Positions 24,671 through 33,059 of a stretch of DNA of 45,475 nt are shown here, piece by piece. Position numbers and translations under genes: made by a program. How positions within the stretch are numbered: position 1 is the first letter of the stretch; every line of letters begins with the position of its first letter. The DNA comes from JBIKIW01 sp044361365 (GTDB lineage Bacteria > Patescibacteriota > JACMRA01), in contig JBIKIW010000009.1 in assembly GCA_044361365.1 (NCBI GenBank), forward strand, positions 1-45,475, written 5' to 3'. The notes under the pieces are model-generated. The model was not told the DNA's origin, ran no database searches, and worked only from the letters and a program-made list of their open reading frames with translations.

Positions 24671-24744
24671 TGGAGCGGATAAGGGGAATCGAACCCCTAT
24701 CTCAACCTTGGCAAGGTCGTATTTTACCACTAAATTATATCCGC
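24671..24744 (-). tRNA. tRNA-Gly (anticodon GCC)
   Basis: A complete 74-base tRNA. The acceptor begins GCGGATA, the anticodon stem CGACC/GGTTG encloses TTGCCAA (anticodon GCC), and the T arm is GGGGTTCGATTCCCC. CCA is encoded. It begins ten bases after the parA stop and is followed by rpsT, so all three may share one transcript. Confidence 0.94.
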
Positions 24745-24754
24745 AAATCAACCA

Positions 24755-25537
24755 TCAAGAATTTCCGTTATTATTAACTTTTGTCAAGATTTCACTAGCC
24801 AAATTGGAGTATGCTTTCGATCCAGATGAGAAAGAATCATAATCAAAAATAGCTTTTCCAAAACTGGGGGCTTCTGCTAGTTTGATATTTCTAGGTATGA
24901 TAGTTTCAAACAAGTCTTTTCCAAAATTTCTCTTTAATTCGTTTTGAACTTCTCCACTAAGTCTATTTCGAGAATCAAACATTGTTAGTAAAATCCCTAA
25001 AACGGAAAGTTTGGGGTGAAGTTTAGCTTGCACTTCTCGAAGAGTTACTACCAGCTGTGTAAGTCCATCTAATGCCAAAAACTCGGCTTGCACAGGAAGC
25101 AAAACATAATCTGCTGAAGTCAAAGCGTTTAAAGTCAGTAGCGATAAAGAAGGCTGGCAATCGATTACAACAAAATTAAATTTATCTAAAATTTCTGGAG
25201 TAAAAGACTCTTTTAAAGAAAACTGCTTTCCTTGTGGATTATTTTGATTATATAAACCAAGTCTTAAGTTGGCTGGTAAGATTTGTAAGTTTGGAATATA
25301 AGTTTGCACCAAGTTTTCTGCAATTGTTTGATTATTTTGAAGGATATTTAAAACCGATTTTTGGGTTTTCTCACTCTCTGCTCTTAGCCCTAAGTGTTCT
25401 GTGGCGTGTCCTTGAGGGTCAAAGTCTATTAATAAAGTTGAAAATCCTGCTCTTGCAAACCCCGCTGCCAAATTTACAGCAGTTGTAGTTTTACCTACTC
25501 CGCCTTTTTGGTTTGTTATAGAAATTATTGTACTCAT
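24755..25537 (-). CDS. parA: ParA/Soj-type chromosome partitioning ATPase
   Basis: ParA forms ATP-dependent patches on the nucleoid that move ParB-bound origins. The deviant Walker A KGGVGKTTTAVNLA (signature lysine at residue 11) is at the N-terminus. LLIDFDPQGHAT (Walker A') and FVVIDCQPSLSLLTLNAL (Walker B) follow, then LPVQAEFLALDGL. The length of 260 residues and absence of an N-terminal HTH fit chromosomal Soj rather than plasmid ParA type Ia. The usual parB partner is not beside it. Confidence 0.9.
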   Translation of the reverse strand: MSTIISITNQKGGVGKTTTAVNLAAGFARAGFSTLLIDFDPQGHATEHLGLRAESEKTQKSVLNILQNNQTIAENLVQTYIPNLQILPANLRLGLYNQNNPQGKQFSLKESFTPEILDKFNFVVIDCQPSLSLLTLNALTSADYVLLPVQAEFLALDGLTQLVVTLREVQAKLHPKLSVLGILLTMFDSRNRLSGEVQNELKRNFGKDLFETIIPRNIKLAEAPSFGKAIFDYDSFSSGSKAYSNLASEILTKVNNNGNS

Positions 25538-25723
25538 CTTGTGTTTTTTATACTCAATCCGTTTAATATAGCCCTAAATTTATTACTTAAAGTAAGCAAC
25601 TCAGTTGTAAAATTTAATTGATTTTAAGGTATTAACGTTTATTGGAAGGGTATAAAAAGCTTTGAAGAGTTTTGTTTTTTTATGCAAGTTGACCAACCCA
25701 ACTTTATTTACCAAAAAAAGATC

Positions 25724-26071
25724 ATGAGCATACATAATTTTGAATACCTGATTGTTTTAATTCTAACTCTATTAATTCCACTTTTATTGTCATTTCACCC
25801 AAAAGCTTTTGTTCACAAAGATCTAACTAAAATTTTAGTAGTTCTGCCAATTGTAGCTATTCCTTGGCTTATTTGGGATATTTGGGCAACTAGTCGTGGA
25901 CACTGGGCATTTAATGATGAATATATCTTAGGTTTCAAAATTATTAACCTACCAATTGAGGAAGTTTTATTTTTTATAGTTATACCATATTCTAGTATTT
26001 TTTTGTGGACAGTAATAAGAGATTTTACAAATTGGAAAGACTTTTGGAAAAGATTAACTTCGCTTAAATAA
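25724..26071 (+). CDS. crtYc: Lycopene cyclase-type membrane subunit (CrtYc-like)
   Basis: From ATG 25724 the protein has 115 residues with three hydrophobic helices. It carries the lycopene cyclase domain signature: WDIWATSRGHWAFNDEYILG, followed by LPIEEVLFFIVIPYSS. In heterodimeric (CrtYc/CrtYd) cyclases two such small subunits together close the ionone rings of lycopene. An ATG at 25682 would add 14 polar residues; the later start places the first helix at the N-terminus as in the family. The second subunit begins two bases after its stop. Confidence 0.8.
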   Translation: MSIHNFEYLIVLILTLLIPLLLSFHPKAFVHKDLTKILVVLPIVAIPWLIWDIWATSRGHWAFNDEYILGFKIINLPIEEVLFFIVIPYSSIFLWTVIRDFTNWKDFWKRLTSLK

Positions 26072-26072
26072 T

Positions 26073-26408
26073 ATGAAAGAATACACAATTTTAGTTATTT
26101 TAGCTTTATTTATCTGCTTTATTTTAGATAAATTTGTCTTCAAAACTTTACTGCAATCTCAAAAAAAATTCTGGATTTTTATAGCGTTCGTGGTTTTTTT
26201 ACAAACTATTGTTGATAATTGGTTAAACGGCAGGTGGTGGCTAAATGGTTATTTGGTCGGACCTTACGACGATAGATTTTATTCTGGTATTAAAATATGG
26301 GAAACACCTTTAGAAAATTATTTTTTTGGAATTGCTTTGATTTGGATGAATCTAATATTTATTGAATATTGGAGGGCTATAAAATCTAAAAAGCTAAACC
26401 AGGTTTGA
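26073..26408 (+). CDS. crtYd: Lycopene cyclase-type membrane subunit (CrtYd-like)
   Basis: The 111-residue, three-helix protein is paralogous to its neighbour: VDNWLNGRWWLNGYLVG is the counterpart of the WD...GHW region, and IWETPLENYFFGIALIWMN that of the PxEE...F motif (ETPLEN). Position two bases after crtYc indicates translational coupling. The TGA stop lies 15 bases inside the convergent dehydrogenase gene. No other carotenoid gene (crtE, crtB, crtI) is in the window, so the substrate is inferred only from the family. Confidence 0.77.
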   Translation: MKEYTILVILALFICFILDKFVFKTLLQSQKKFWIFIAFVVFLQTIVDNWLNGRWWLNGYLVGPYDDRFYSGIKIWETPLENYFFGIALIWMNLIFIEYWRAIKSKKLNQV

Positions 26409-27359
26409 AGGGTTTCCGTTTTGGAAGTTTTGAATATTCTCGATAGTTGTTTGCAATATTCTACTGATAGCTTCTTTAGTAAAAAATGCAGAATGAGGTG
26501 TGTATAAAACATTTTCTCTATTTAAAAGAGATTTCTGATCTTGATTTGGTTCGCCTACAAACATTTCTTCTTCCCCGTCTATAGTATCTAACCCACAAGC
26601 TGAAATAATCCCTTTATCTAAGGCATAAATCAGATCTTGGTTTTTAATAAGAGAACCCCTGGAAGTGTTTATAAAAACAGCTCCTGGTTTGATTTTATCA
26701 ATATTAAATCTACTCAAAAGACTACAAGTGTAATCGTTGGCTGGAGTATGAAGGCTTAAAATATCACTTTTTTGAAGCAACTCTTCAAATTCTACGTATT
26801 CAAAATCATTTTGCCTGGCAAATTCGGGGTCCTTATAAATATCATGAGCTAAAACCTTCATTCCAAAACCTTTAGCAATAGTTATAACATGCTTACCAAT
26901 TTTTCCGGCTCCAATAATTCCCATAGTTTTACCCTCTAAATCAAATCCAATTTTGTCTTGAAAATCAAAATCATAATTTCTGGTACGATTAGAAATAGTC
27001 GGAATTTGTTTGGAAAGACTTAGTAAAAGAGCAAAGGTGTGTTCCGCAACTGTGGCTGTACCATATGCTGGAACATTGCAAACAGGTATGTTTTTAGATT
27101 TAGCAGCCTCAGTATCAATATGATTAAAGCCTGTAGAACGAGTGACGATTAGCTTTAGATTTGGGAGTTGAGAAATTGTTTGGCTGCTTATTTTGGAATA
27201 AATAAACACATCTAAAATCTGACAATCATATATTTTATCAAGATTCCTCTCAATATTTTGATTTTCCACAAAAACATGCTCAAACTCAGTCAGTTTGGTA
27301 AGTATCTCATCTTTTTCCCAATCAGCAAGAGAAAAGTGAGCAATTTTAAGTTTAGCCAT
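26394..27359 (-). CDS. D-isomer-specific 2-hydroxyacid dehydrogenase (D-lactate dehydrogenase-like)
   Basis: The 321-residue NAD-dependent enzyme interconverts a 2-oxo acid and a D-2-hydroxy acid. The Rossmann motif GIIGAGKIGKHV lies in the middle. The catalytic set is present: Arg in FINTSRGSLI, Glu in DTIDGEEEMF, and His in YTPHSAFFTKEA. The last pattern and overall length are closest to D-lactate dehydrogenase (LdhA/VanH). In a fermentative CPR-type cell it would regenerate NAD+ from pyruvate; that role is inferred. Confidence 0.88.
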   Translation of the reverse strand: MAKLKIAHFSLADWEKDEILTKLTEFEHVFVENQNIERNLDKIYDCQILDVFIYSKISSQTISQLPNLKLIVTRSTGFNHIDTEAAKSKNIPVCNVPAYGTATVAEHTFALLLSLSKQIPTISNRTRNYDFDFQDKIGFDLEGKTMGIIGAGKIGKHVITIAKGFGMKVLAHDIYKDPEFARQNDFEYVEFEELLQKSDILSLHTPANDYTCSLLSRFNIDKIKPGAVFINTSRGSLIKNQDLIYALDKGIISACGLDTIDGEEEMFVGEPNQDQKSLLNRENVLYTPHSAFFTKEAISRILQTTIENIQNFQNGNPSNLV

Positions 27360-27433
27360 ATATTTCAGATTCTAAAGTCCTACTAGCTGTAATGTCAATT
27401 AAATAGACTAATTGTAACTTTGCAAAAAAATAT

Positions 27434-27462
27434 TTGCATAAACAAAAATTGTGTTATATAAT
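27434..27462 (+). promoter_or_regulatory. Promoter of the pilin-like gene
   Basis: TTGCAT (27434-27439), 17 bases, then a perfect TATAAT (27457-27462). The ATG is 42 bases downstream of the -10. Confidence 0.65.
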
Positions 27463-27504
27463 TTATTTTACTAAAACAAAAAGCAATAAAAAACAAAAAA
27501 CAAT

Positions 27505-27960
27505 ATGCTCAAATTTATTAAACAAATTATCCCAGGATTAGTAATGGCAGTTGCCTTATTTACCATGGTAAGTTTTGCAAATTCAATGCCAACCTTAGCT
27601 CAAAGCGATCTGGTGCCTGAAAGGCGTGATCTTTGCAAAGGTGGAAGCTGTCCTGTAACCGGAAATAGCGATTTTGCGGATACAACACAAGGCGGTTTGC
27701 TTAAAATAATTATCGATATCGCAAGATTTTTGACATTTTTTGGGGTAGGACTTTCAGTTCTGTTTATGGTTTGGGGGGGTATTCAGTATATAGTTTCAAA
27801 TGGAAATGAAGAAACTGCCACTAAGGGTAAGACAATCATAATAAATGCTACGATTGGTTTGATTATATCTATAGTAGCTTTCACAGTTGTAAATATAATT
27901 GCAGGCTTAGTAAGTGGTACTGCAGGAGCTGATATTATAAGTGGTAATTATGGTAATTAA
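27505..27960 (+). CDS. VirB2/TrbC-like pilin-type membrane protein
   Basis: The 151-residue protein has an N-terminal signal segment (about 10-33, ending near LAQ), a short extracytoplasmic stretch with two cysteines (LCKGGSCP), and two transmembrane helices (about 66-90 and 107-132) separated by a small basic loop (NGNEETATKGK). This architecture is that of TrbC/VirB2 pilins of type IV secretion systems. The gene at 43405 is a clear paralogue. It stands alone behind a strong promoter, which fits high expression. Confidence 0.75.
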   Translation: MLKFIKQIIPGLVMAVALFTMVSFANSMPTLAQSDLVPERRDLCKGGSCPVTGNSDFADTTQGGLLKIIIDIARFLTFFGVGLSVLFMVWGGIQYIVSNGNEETATKGKTIIINATIGLIISIVAFTVVNIIAGLVSGTAGADIISGNYGN

Positions 27961-27972
27961 TTAGATAATAAA

Positions 27973-29013
27973 TTAATTTTCAAAATACTCAGCTACTTTT
28001 TTTACTTCGGAAGAACTACGGGGATTTATTATTAGAAGACCATCTTCACTTTCCACAAGTATCAAATCTGAAACTCCTACAAAAGCTACTTTTTTGTTTG
28101 GGTCGGTCAGTTTAACTTTATTATTGCTACCAGCTATTTGGAAATGATTTTGATTTTCCTCTAGGTTTGGTAAATATTTTTCAGCAGCTTCCCAACTACC
28201 AAGATCCTCCCAAAATAAATCTAAACTAATCACACCTAAGCTATCAGTTTTTTCTGAAATAGCATAATCAAAAGATGTTTTGGGTATTTTTTGATAATCT
28301 TCTGGCTCGATTTTACCTTTTTGGTAAATAGTTTCAGCTACTTCTACCAATTCGGGGTGAAATCTTTGCAGGTTTTTAATTAGATTTTCAAAAGTGAAAC
28401 CATAATATCCGAGATTCCAAAAATAACAACCACTTTCCAAAAATTGAGTAGCAGTTTCAAAATTAGGTTTTTCTCTAAAACTAGAAACCTTTACGGGCTT
28501 TATAAAAGCTTCATTTCTAAAATTTTGATCTACTTCTATATACCCCAATTGAGTGTTAGCAAAGGTTGGTTTGACTGCACAAGTTATAACCTCAAAATCA
28601 CCAGACTGAATCGAATTATCAAGCAACTTTAGAGCTTTATTATACTCTACTGAATCTTCGGGTTTGATAAGATGATCTGAGTGAATAAAAACCAAAGTTT
28701 CTGTTCGGGAGGTTTTGCTAGCGACCACTGCTGAGTGTCCAATAAGTGCGGCAAAATGATCTCGCTTTTCAGGTTCAGTTAATATTCTTTGAGGGTTATA
28801 ATCTTTGCCTAAACTTTCTTTTACTAAATCTAAAAATTTTTCATTGGTGTTTACCCAAACTAAATTTGAATCAAATGTTACTTTCAAACGATCAAAAGTT
28901 TTACTTAAAAAAGTTTCATCATCAATCAATTTAGAAAATTGTTTGGGTCGTGAATTTGTTGAGTATGGCCAAAGCCTGGTACCAGTTCCACCAGCGTTGA
29001 TAATTATTTGCAT
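27973..29013 (-). CDS. manC: Mannose-1-phosphate guanylyltransferase
   Basis: The enzyme makes GDP-mannose from mannose 1-phosphate and GTP. The N-terminal signature NAGGTGTRLWPYSTNSRPKQF (positions 6-26) contains the GTP loop and the Arg/Lys pair; FIHSDH is the metal-site region, FREKP the conserved glutamate-lysine, and the C-terminal FWEDLGSWEA is family-specific. At 346 residues it is the short form without a phosphomannose isomerase domain. Its start lies one base after the stop of a small membrane protein on the same strand. Confidence 0.92.
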   Translation of the reverse strand: MQIIINAGGTGTRLWPYSTNSRPKQFSKLIDDETFLSKTFDRLKVTFDSNLVWVNTNEKFLDLVKESLGKDYNPQRILTEPEKRDHFAALIGHSAVVASKTSRTETLVFIHSDHLIKPEDSVEYNKALKLLDNSIQSGDFEVITCAVKPTFANTQLGYIEVDQNFRNEAFIKPVKVSSFREKPNFETATQFLESGCYFWNLGYYGFTFENLIKNLQRFHPELVEVAETIYQKGKIEPEDYQKIPKTSFDYAISEKTDSLGVISLDLFWEDLGSWEAAEKYLPNLEENQNHFQIAGSNNKVKLTDPNKKVAFVGVSDLILVESEDGLLIINPRSSSEVKKVAEYFEN

Positions 29014-29014
29014 A

Positions 29015-29323
29015 TTATTTTATCCAAAAACTTAAGATTTCTAAACTAGTCAAAATCATTGTGAGAAAAGTAAGAAGTGCCAAACCAATTTTAGCGAATC
29101 TGATCTGAATATATAGAATCAAAAAGCTACAAGCCAAAAAACCAACAGTTCCAAGGGCTTGAATAAATGAAAATGAGAACAAAGAACAAATCAAGAAAAA
29201 AATTGATAAGCCAAAAATCCGATTATAATTAAGTAAAATTCTAACCGTGAGAAGGTCTAAAACTGATAATTTATTACTAATTAACTGCATTTCTTTTTCT
29301 TCGAGGAGTCGCATTCCAAACAT
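29015..29323 (-). CDS. Small membrane protein upstream of manC, unknown function
   Basis: The 102-residue protein has a polar N-terminus (MFGMRLLEEKEMQ) and about three hydrophobic helices. It ends one base before the manC start, so the two are very likely co-transcribed. No conserved motif seen. Confidence 0.55.
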   Translation of the reverse strand: MFGMRLLEEKEMQLISNKLSVLDLLTVRILLNYNRIFGLSIFFLICSLFSFSFIQALGTVGFLACSFLILYIQIRFAKIGLALLTFLTMILTSLEILSFWIK

Positions 29324-29431
29324 ATTTTATTGTTCTGATTTAAGTGATTATTTAGTTAAAAACTAATAGTGAAATATTTTCTTTGTCAATGCTTGACAAG
29401 CTAGAGTTTAAAGGCTGTTTTTAATGGGTAT

Positions 29432-29507
29432 GGATCTGTAGCTCAGTTGGTAGAGCAGAAGACTCTTAATCTTTTGGTCGTGGGTTCGAATCCCACCGGG
29501 TCCACCA
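29432..29507 (+). tRNA. tRNA-Lys (anticodon CTT)
   Basis: A complete 76-base cloverleaf with acceptor GGATCTG/CGGGTCC, D arm GCTC/GAGC, anticodon stem GAAGA/TCTTT enclosing CTCTTAA (anticodon CTT), and T arm GTGGGTTCGAATCCCAC. CCA is encoded. TTGACA at 29393-29398 lies 33 bases upstream, the same distance as at tRNA-Thr. Confidence 0.94.
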
Positions 29508-29561
29508 AAGCCACACGGCGACTCAAAAAAGCACTAGTTGCAAATTTAAACACAACATAAT

Positions 29562-29774
29562 ATGCTAAACGAAACTTTTTTTAACTCAATTTTATTAAAC
29601 TGGATACCTTACGGGTTTGGGCTAATCGGTATAATTGTTTTTTTGATTGGGGTTGTAAAACTCGTCACAAACAAAGATAACGCTTTTAGTAATATGTTCA
29701 CAGGAGTTGTGGTGGTCTTGATTGCCATTGGTTTCAAAATTTTGGTGGGTAACTTTGTTTTACCTAATTTATAA
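29562..29774 (+). CDS. 70-residue two-helix membrane protein (VirB2-like size)
   Basis: The protein consists of two hydrophobic helices (about 14-33 and 46-65) joined by a short loop with charged residues (TNKDNAFSN). It has no signal peptide. The two-helix hairpin resembles a minimal VirB2/TrbC-like subunit, but similarity is structural only. It is followed six bases later by the 6-phosphogluconolactonase gene. Confidence 0.6.
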   Translation: MLNETFFNSILLNWIPYGFGLIGIIVFLIGVVKLVTNKDNAFSNMFTGVVVVLIAIGFKILVGNFVLPNL

Positions 29775-29780
29775 TTTTAT

Positions 29781-30488
29781 ATGGAAATTTACAAACCCAA
29801 AATAGTGGATTTTGAGTCTAAAGAAACATTGTATAATCACCTAGCTAGCTATTTGGTGGATCGAATTTTGGAGATAAATGGTGATGAAGGTGCAGTCAGA
29901 GTTTGTTTTAGTGGTGGAACTAGTGTCACTCCGCTATATAAAATTTTGAGAGAGCAGGTTTTGATCCCATGGGAAAAAGTACAATTTTATTTGTCTGACG
30001 AAAGGCTTGTAGATACAAAATCTGAAAAATCTAATCAGTATCAAATCAGCCAAACTTTTGGCGAGAATTTTTTATCTGAAGCCGGAGAGGTTAACTTTTT
30101 TGAGACTAATTTACCCATCGAACAAGTCATCAAAAACTACCAAGAAAAACTAGAGAATATTGACGGAAATCTTTTTGATCTAACAGTTTTGGGAGTTGGA
30201 CCAGATGGACACATTGCCTCACTTTTCCCTGGTGGAAGCTATCTAAGGCATCACGAAGACAAGGTTTTAGCGACCACTGCTCCAGCTGAATTTGATGTTT
30301 CTAAAAGAGTAAGCCTTAGTATAGAATCACTGCTAGACAGCAAAGAAATCTTGCTTTTGGTGGTAGGCGATAGTAAAAAATACATCCCTTCAGAGATTTT
30401 ACAAGGAACTCGTAAAGCGGTAGATTTTCCAGTTAAATTTTTGCTTGCAAATCCAAATTTCAAGATTTTTTATTGTCCTCAGGATTAA
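29781..30488 (+). CDS. pgl: 6-phosphogluconolactonase
   Basis: The enzyme hydrolyses 6-phosphogluconolactone in the oxidative pentose phosphate pathway. The 235-residue protein has the NagB/Sol fold motifs CFSGGTSVTPLY (phosphate loop), FYLSDERLV, SNQYQI and LGVGPDGHIASLFPG (catalytic His). All expected residues are present. It starts six bases after the 70-residue membrane protein gene and ends eight bases before the YvcK-like gene. Glucose-6-phosphate and 6-phosphogluconate dehydrogenase genes are not in the window. Confidence 0.9.
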   Translation: MEIYKPKIVDFESKETLYNHLASYLVDRILEINGDEGAVRVCFSGGTSVTPLYKILREQVLIPWEKVQFYLSDERLVDTKSEKSNQYQISQTFGENFLSEAGEVNFFETNLPIEQVIKNYQEKLENIDGNLFDLTVLGVGPDGHIASLFPGGSYLRHHEDKVLATTAPAEFDVSKRVSLSIESLLDSKEILLLVVGDSKKYIPSEILQGTRKAVDFPVKFLLANPNFKIFYCPQD

Positions 30489-30496
30489 TTTATTTT

Positions 30497-31606
30497 ATGA
30501 CCAAAAAACCTAAGGTTTTAATTTTTGGAGCTGGTGGACATGGTTGGAAAACAGTTTCTGATTTATTAATTTCAGATAAATTCGATTTTTCAATTTACAC
30601 CTCCACGGCGGATTATGGTGGAGCTCAGGGGGTTTGGTATAGACTTTTGGAATATAATGATTTTGAACTTTCCAAAAAACTTTTTGGGGAAATTACCGGT
30701 TCTCTTCCTTTTGGGGATCTAAATAAAATTTTGACTTTCTTTTTAAGTAGAAAATTTGGAAGCTTAGTTGGTGATCTTTTAAATTATCGAAGCGATTCTT
30801 TAGAAAAATTAAAATTGGCTTTTGAGGAGTTGGCTATACATTTAGGCTTTGAAAAAGTTATTAGTGATGATTTCGAATCTTTTTTGGAATTAGGTTTTAA
30901 ATATTATCAAAATCATAAACACAACCTTGATTATCAAACCGAAAAAGAGTTTTGTTTGGGGTATCCGTTTGCAGATTATCTTTTATGGAAATTGGAGAAA
31001 ATGAGTGCTTTTAATTCTTTTTACCAGAAAAAATTAATTTTACCAGAAAATATTCATTTAGATTTTATAGCTGAAAACAGACAGATTCTAGTAGCTAGCG
31101 ACTTAAATGGAGTAGAATTAGAAAGTGAACATATTATCGATATCCATAAAGTTCCAATCCTTCCGGAATCCTTAAAAATTTTAGAAACTGATGGTAAATC
31201 TGGTAAATTTAAAGATGGTTTTTTGAGGAAATTGAAAAGTTCAGATTGGGTGATTTTGCCAAATGGCTCAATAGCTAACTGGTTACCAATTTTAAATAAT
31301 CCGAAAGTAACAAAAATATTACAACAAAAATCGGAGGCTAAAAAGTTAATTTGGCTAATAAATTCGGGAAAAACTGAAAATGAATTTTATCTCAAAGACT
31401 ATCTAAAATATCTAAAAAGTTTAAATCTAAATCCAATTTTGATAGGACCAAAGTCGTTTGAAAAAGATTCTTTTAGCCCAAAAGTTCAAGATAAATTACA
31501 AGATTTTGGAGGTGCTTCAGAGTATATAAAAGTTTATGATCTCAATAAAAAAGCTGAAATTGATACAGTTAGCTTGAGTAGTTTTTTGGTTGAGTTTATG
31601 GGCTAG
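30497..31606 (+). CDS. YvcK/CofD-like protein (UPF0052)
   Basis: ATG 30497 gives 369 residues; an upstream in-frame start would overlap pgl. The N-terminus is a nucleotide-binding loop (VLIFGAGGHG) followed by TSTADYGGAQG, the counterpart of the ADDGGSSG region of YvcK and CofD. The latter part has LPNGSIANWLP, like the family's PGSLYTSI region, and ends with IDTVSLSSFL. YvcK proteins bind UDP-sugars and influence central carbon metabolism and cell shape; CofD makes F420. The first role is more likely here, given pgl next to it, but the loop sequence is unusual (GAGGHG for GGGTG). Confidence 0.72.
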   Translation: MTKKPKVLIFGAGGHGWKTVSDLLISDKFDFSIYTSTADYGGAQGVWYRLLEYNDFELSKKLFGEITGSLPFGDLNKILTFFLSRKFGSLVGDLLNYRSDSLEKLKLAFEELAIHLGFEKVISDDFESFLELGFKYYQNHKHNLDYQTEKEFCLGYPFADYLLWKLEKMSAFNSFYQKKLILPENIHLDFIAENRQILVASDLNGVELESEHIIDIHKVPILPESLKILETDGKSGKFKDGFLRKLKSSDWVILPNGSIANWLPILNNPKVTKILQQKSEAKKLIWLINSGKTENEFYLKDYLKYLKSLNLNPILIGPKSFEKDSFSPKVQDKLQDFGGASEYIKVYDLNKKAEIDTVSLSSFLVEFMG

Positions 31607-31627
31607 AACAAAAATTTAGCTCTGTTT

Positions 31628-33028
31628 CTAATAATAGCCAACCCTTCTTCTTAGGTGTGAAGTGGAAGACGGTTCCCACATTTTCTTCAAAGTGTCTTCA
31701 TTTAAACCAATATCTTTTAAGAGCAAAGTCTCAAAAATGCTTTGTAAATATTCGCTACATTCTCCTGTTTCATATTTGCTTATAACATTTTTTGAACTAT
31801 TTAGATGTGTGAGATAATTTCTGGTATTAACTATTAAATCAATACCTGAACTTTTTCTAAGTTGTATATCAAAATTGTTGTTAAAATGATACCTTTGTCT
31901 ATGAATATGACTCATTATATGAAAAAATTCAATTGCTATATCTAGTAGTCTATTTTTAAACGATATTGAGTTATTTGGAATAAAATACACTGTAAGATAC
32001 TTTTTAATCTCGTCATTTTGAAAATCCAGAAATTCGCACCAAGCTTGATCTAATTTTCTCTTAGTAATTCTATCAAACTTATTCCCATTTCTATGAGTTA
32101 AGGTGTGATAACTTTCTAAAATCTGGCAGAAGTTTAAAAACCTATTGTTTCCACTTATATTTGGAGTATAAATTGTTGTGTAATAAAGGTTTATTATATC
32201 GCCTATTCCATCTTTTTCAAACAATTCAACAAATTTTTCAAAGTAGTTTTTAAACTTATCTTTGTTTTCTGAATAAAAAAGCACATCTTCCTTTTCATAT
32301 AAATCATGCCTTGCGAGTAAATCATCGGAAGATTTTAAAATTACATTTTTGTCCTTTAATCTAAATTCAGTACTATTTGGTTTAAAGAAACAACCACTAA
32401 ATAGCTTAATGAAATTATAAATTTCTGCTTTCTTTTTAATTAAAGTTTTAAAATCGATCGGCTCTTCACTTTCTATTAAGAAATAATTTTCATCTTTTAT
32501 AGTTAATGCTTTACTGGCAAAATTTCGTTCACTAGATAAGTTGTTTTTTAATAAAATTTTAATTTTGTTTTTTTCATAGAAAATTTCTGGATGAATTTCT
32601 TTATATCCAAATTTCTTTTCTTTAAAATCAAAGCTAAACTGACTCTCTTCATCAAATTTAAATCCGTTTCGAGTTATCCATTTTTCAATATCTTTGAAAG
32701 TAAATTCATATCTTGTAGATTCAACTTCTGTTAAATTATTGATATGAATACCCTCAAACAAGTAATGAAAATATATTCTGTTTCCATAGAATTGCTTTAC
32801 ACAAATAAGTGAAATATCTTTACTTGAACTTATAGTCCCATTTATACAATAACCGTCTTTATCTAGCGGATCATTTTTTCTATTTATTAGGGTTGAAGTT
32901 AGTAATCTTAAATTAATTTTTTCAGAGTAAATCTCTAAATAATAACCAAATTCATCATCATGACCAATCTCCCCTTCAAACACTTCTTCCTTGTTAGAAG
33001 AAAGCCAAAAAGTACCCTTAAGATTCAT
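31628..33028 (-). CDS. ApeA-like abortive-infection protein with HEPN RNase domain
   Basis: The 466-residue protein has an N-terminal beta-rich region (about 1-160) resembling the ApeA N-terminal domain (KGTFWLSSNKEEVFEGEI; HYLFEGIHI). A helical C-terminal HEPN-type domain follows, with the motif RNYLTH at 403-408, an exact R-N-x-x-x-H catalytic signature of HEPN ribonucleases. Another conserved-looking stretch is FCQILESYHTLTHR. Family members act in phage defence by cleaving RNA after infection. The gene is single, convergent with the YvcK-like gene, richer in A+T and in Asn/Lys than its neighbours, and probably acquired. Confidence 0.72.
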   Translation of the reverse strand: MNLKGTFWLSSNKEEVFEGEIGHDDEFGYYLEIYSEKINLRLLTSTLINRKNDPLDKDGYCINGTISSSKDISLICVKQFYGNRIYFHYLFEGIHINNLTEVESTRYEFTFKDIEKWITRNGFKFDEESQFSFDFKEKKFGYKEIHPEIFYEKNKIKILLKNNLSSERNFASKALTIKDENYFLIESEEPIDFKTLIKKKAEIYNFIKLFSGCFFKPNSTEFRLKDKNVILKSSDDLLARHDLYEKEDVLFYSENKDKFKNYFEKFVELFEKDGIGDIINLYYTTIYTPNISGNNRFLNFCQILESYHTLTHRNGNKFDRITKRKLDQAWCEFLDFQNDEIKKYLTVYFIPNNSISFKNRLLDIAIEFFHIMSHIHRQRYHFNNNFDIQLRKSSGIDLIVNTRNYLTHLNSSKNVISKYETGECSEYLQSIFETLLLKDIGLNEDTLKKMWEPSSTSHLRRRVGYY

Positions 33029-33059
33029 GATTGTAAGCTTGTTATCGAAAGATCAATTG

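Noticed and set aside
24624..24842. Plus-strand frame across tRNA-Gly
   Set aside because: Its central part is the antisense of the tRNA, a familiar artefact in annotation.
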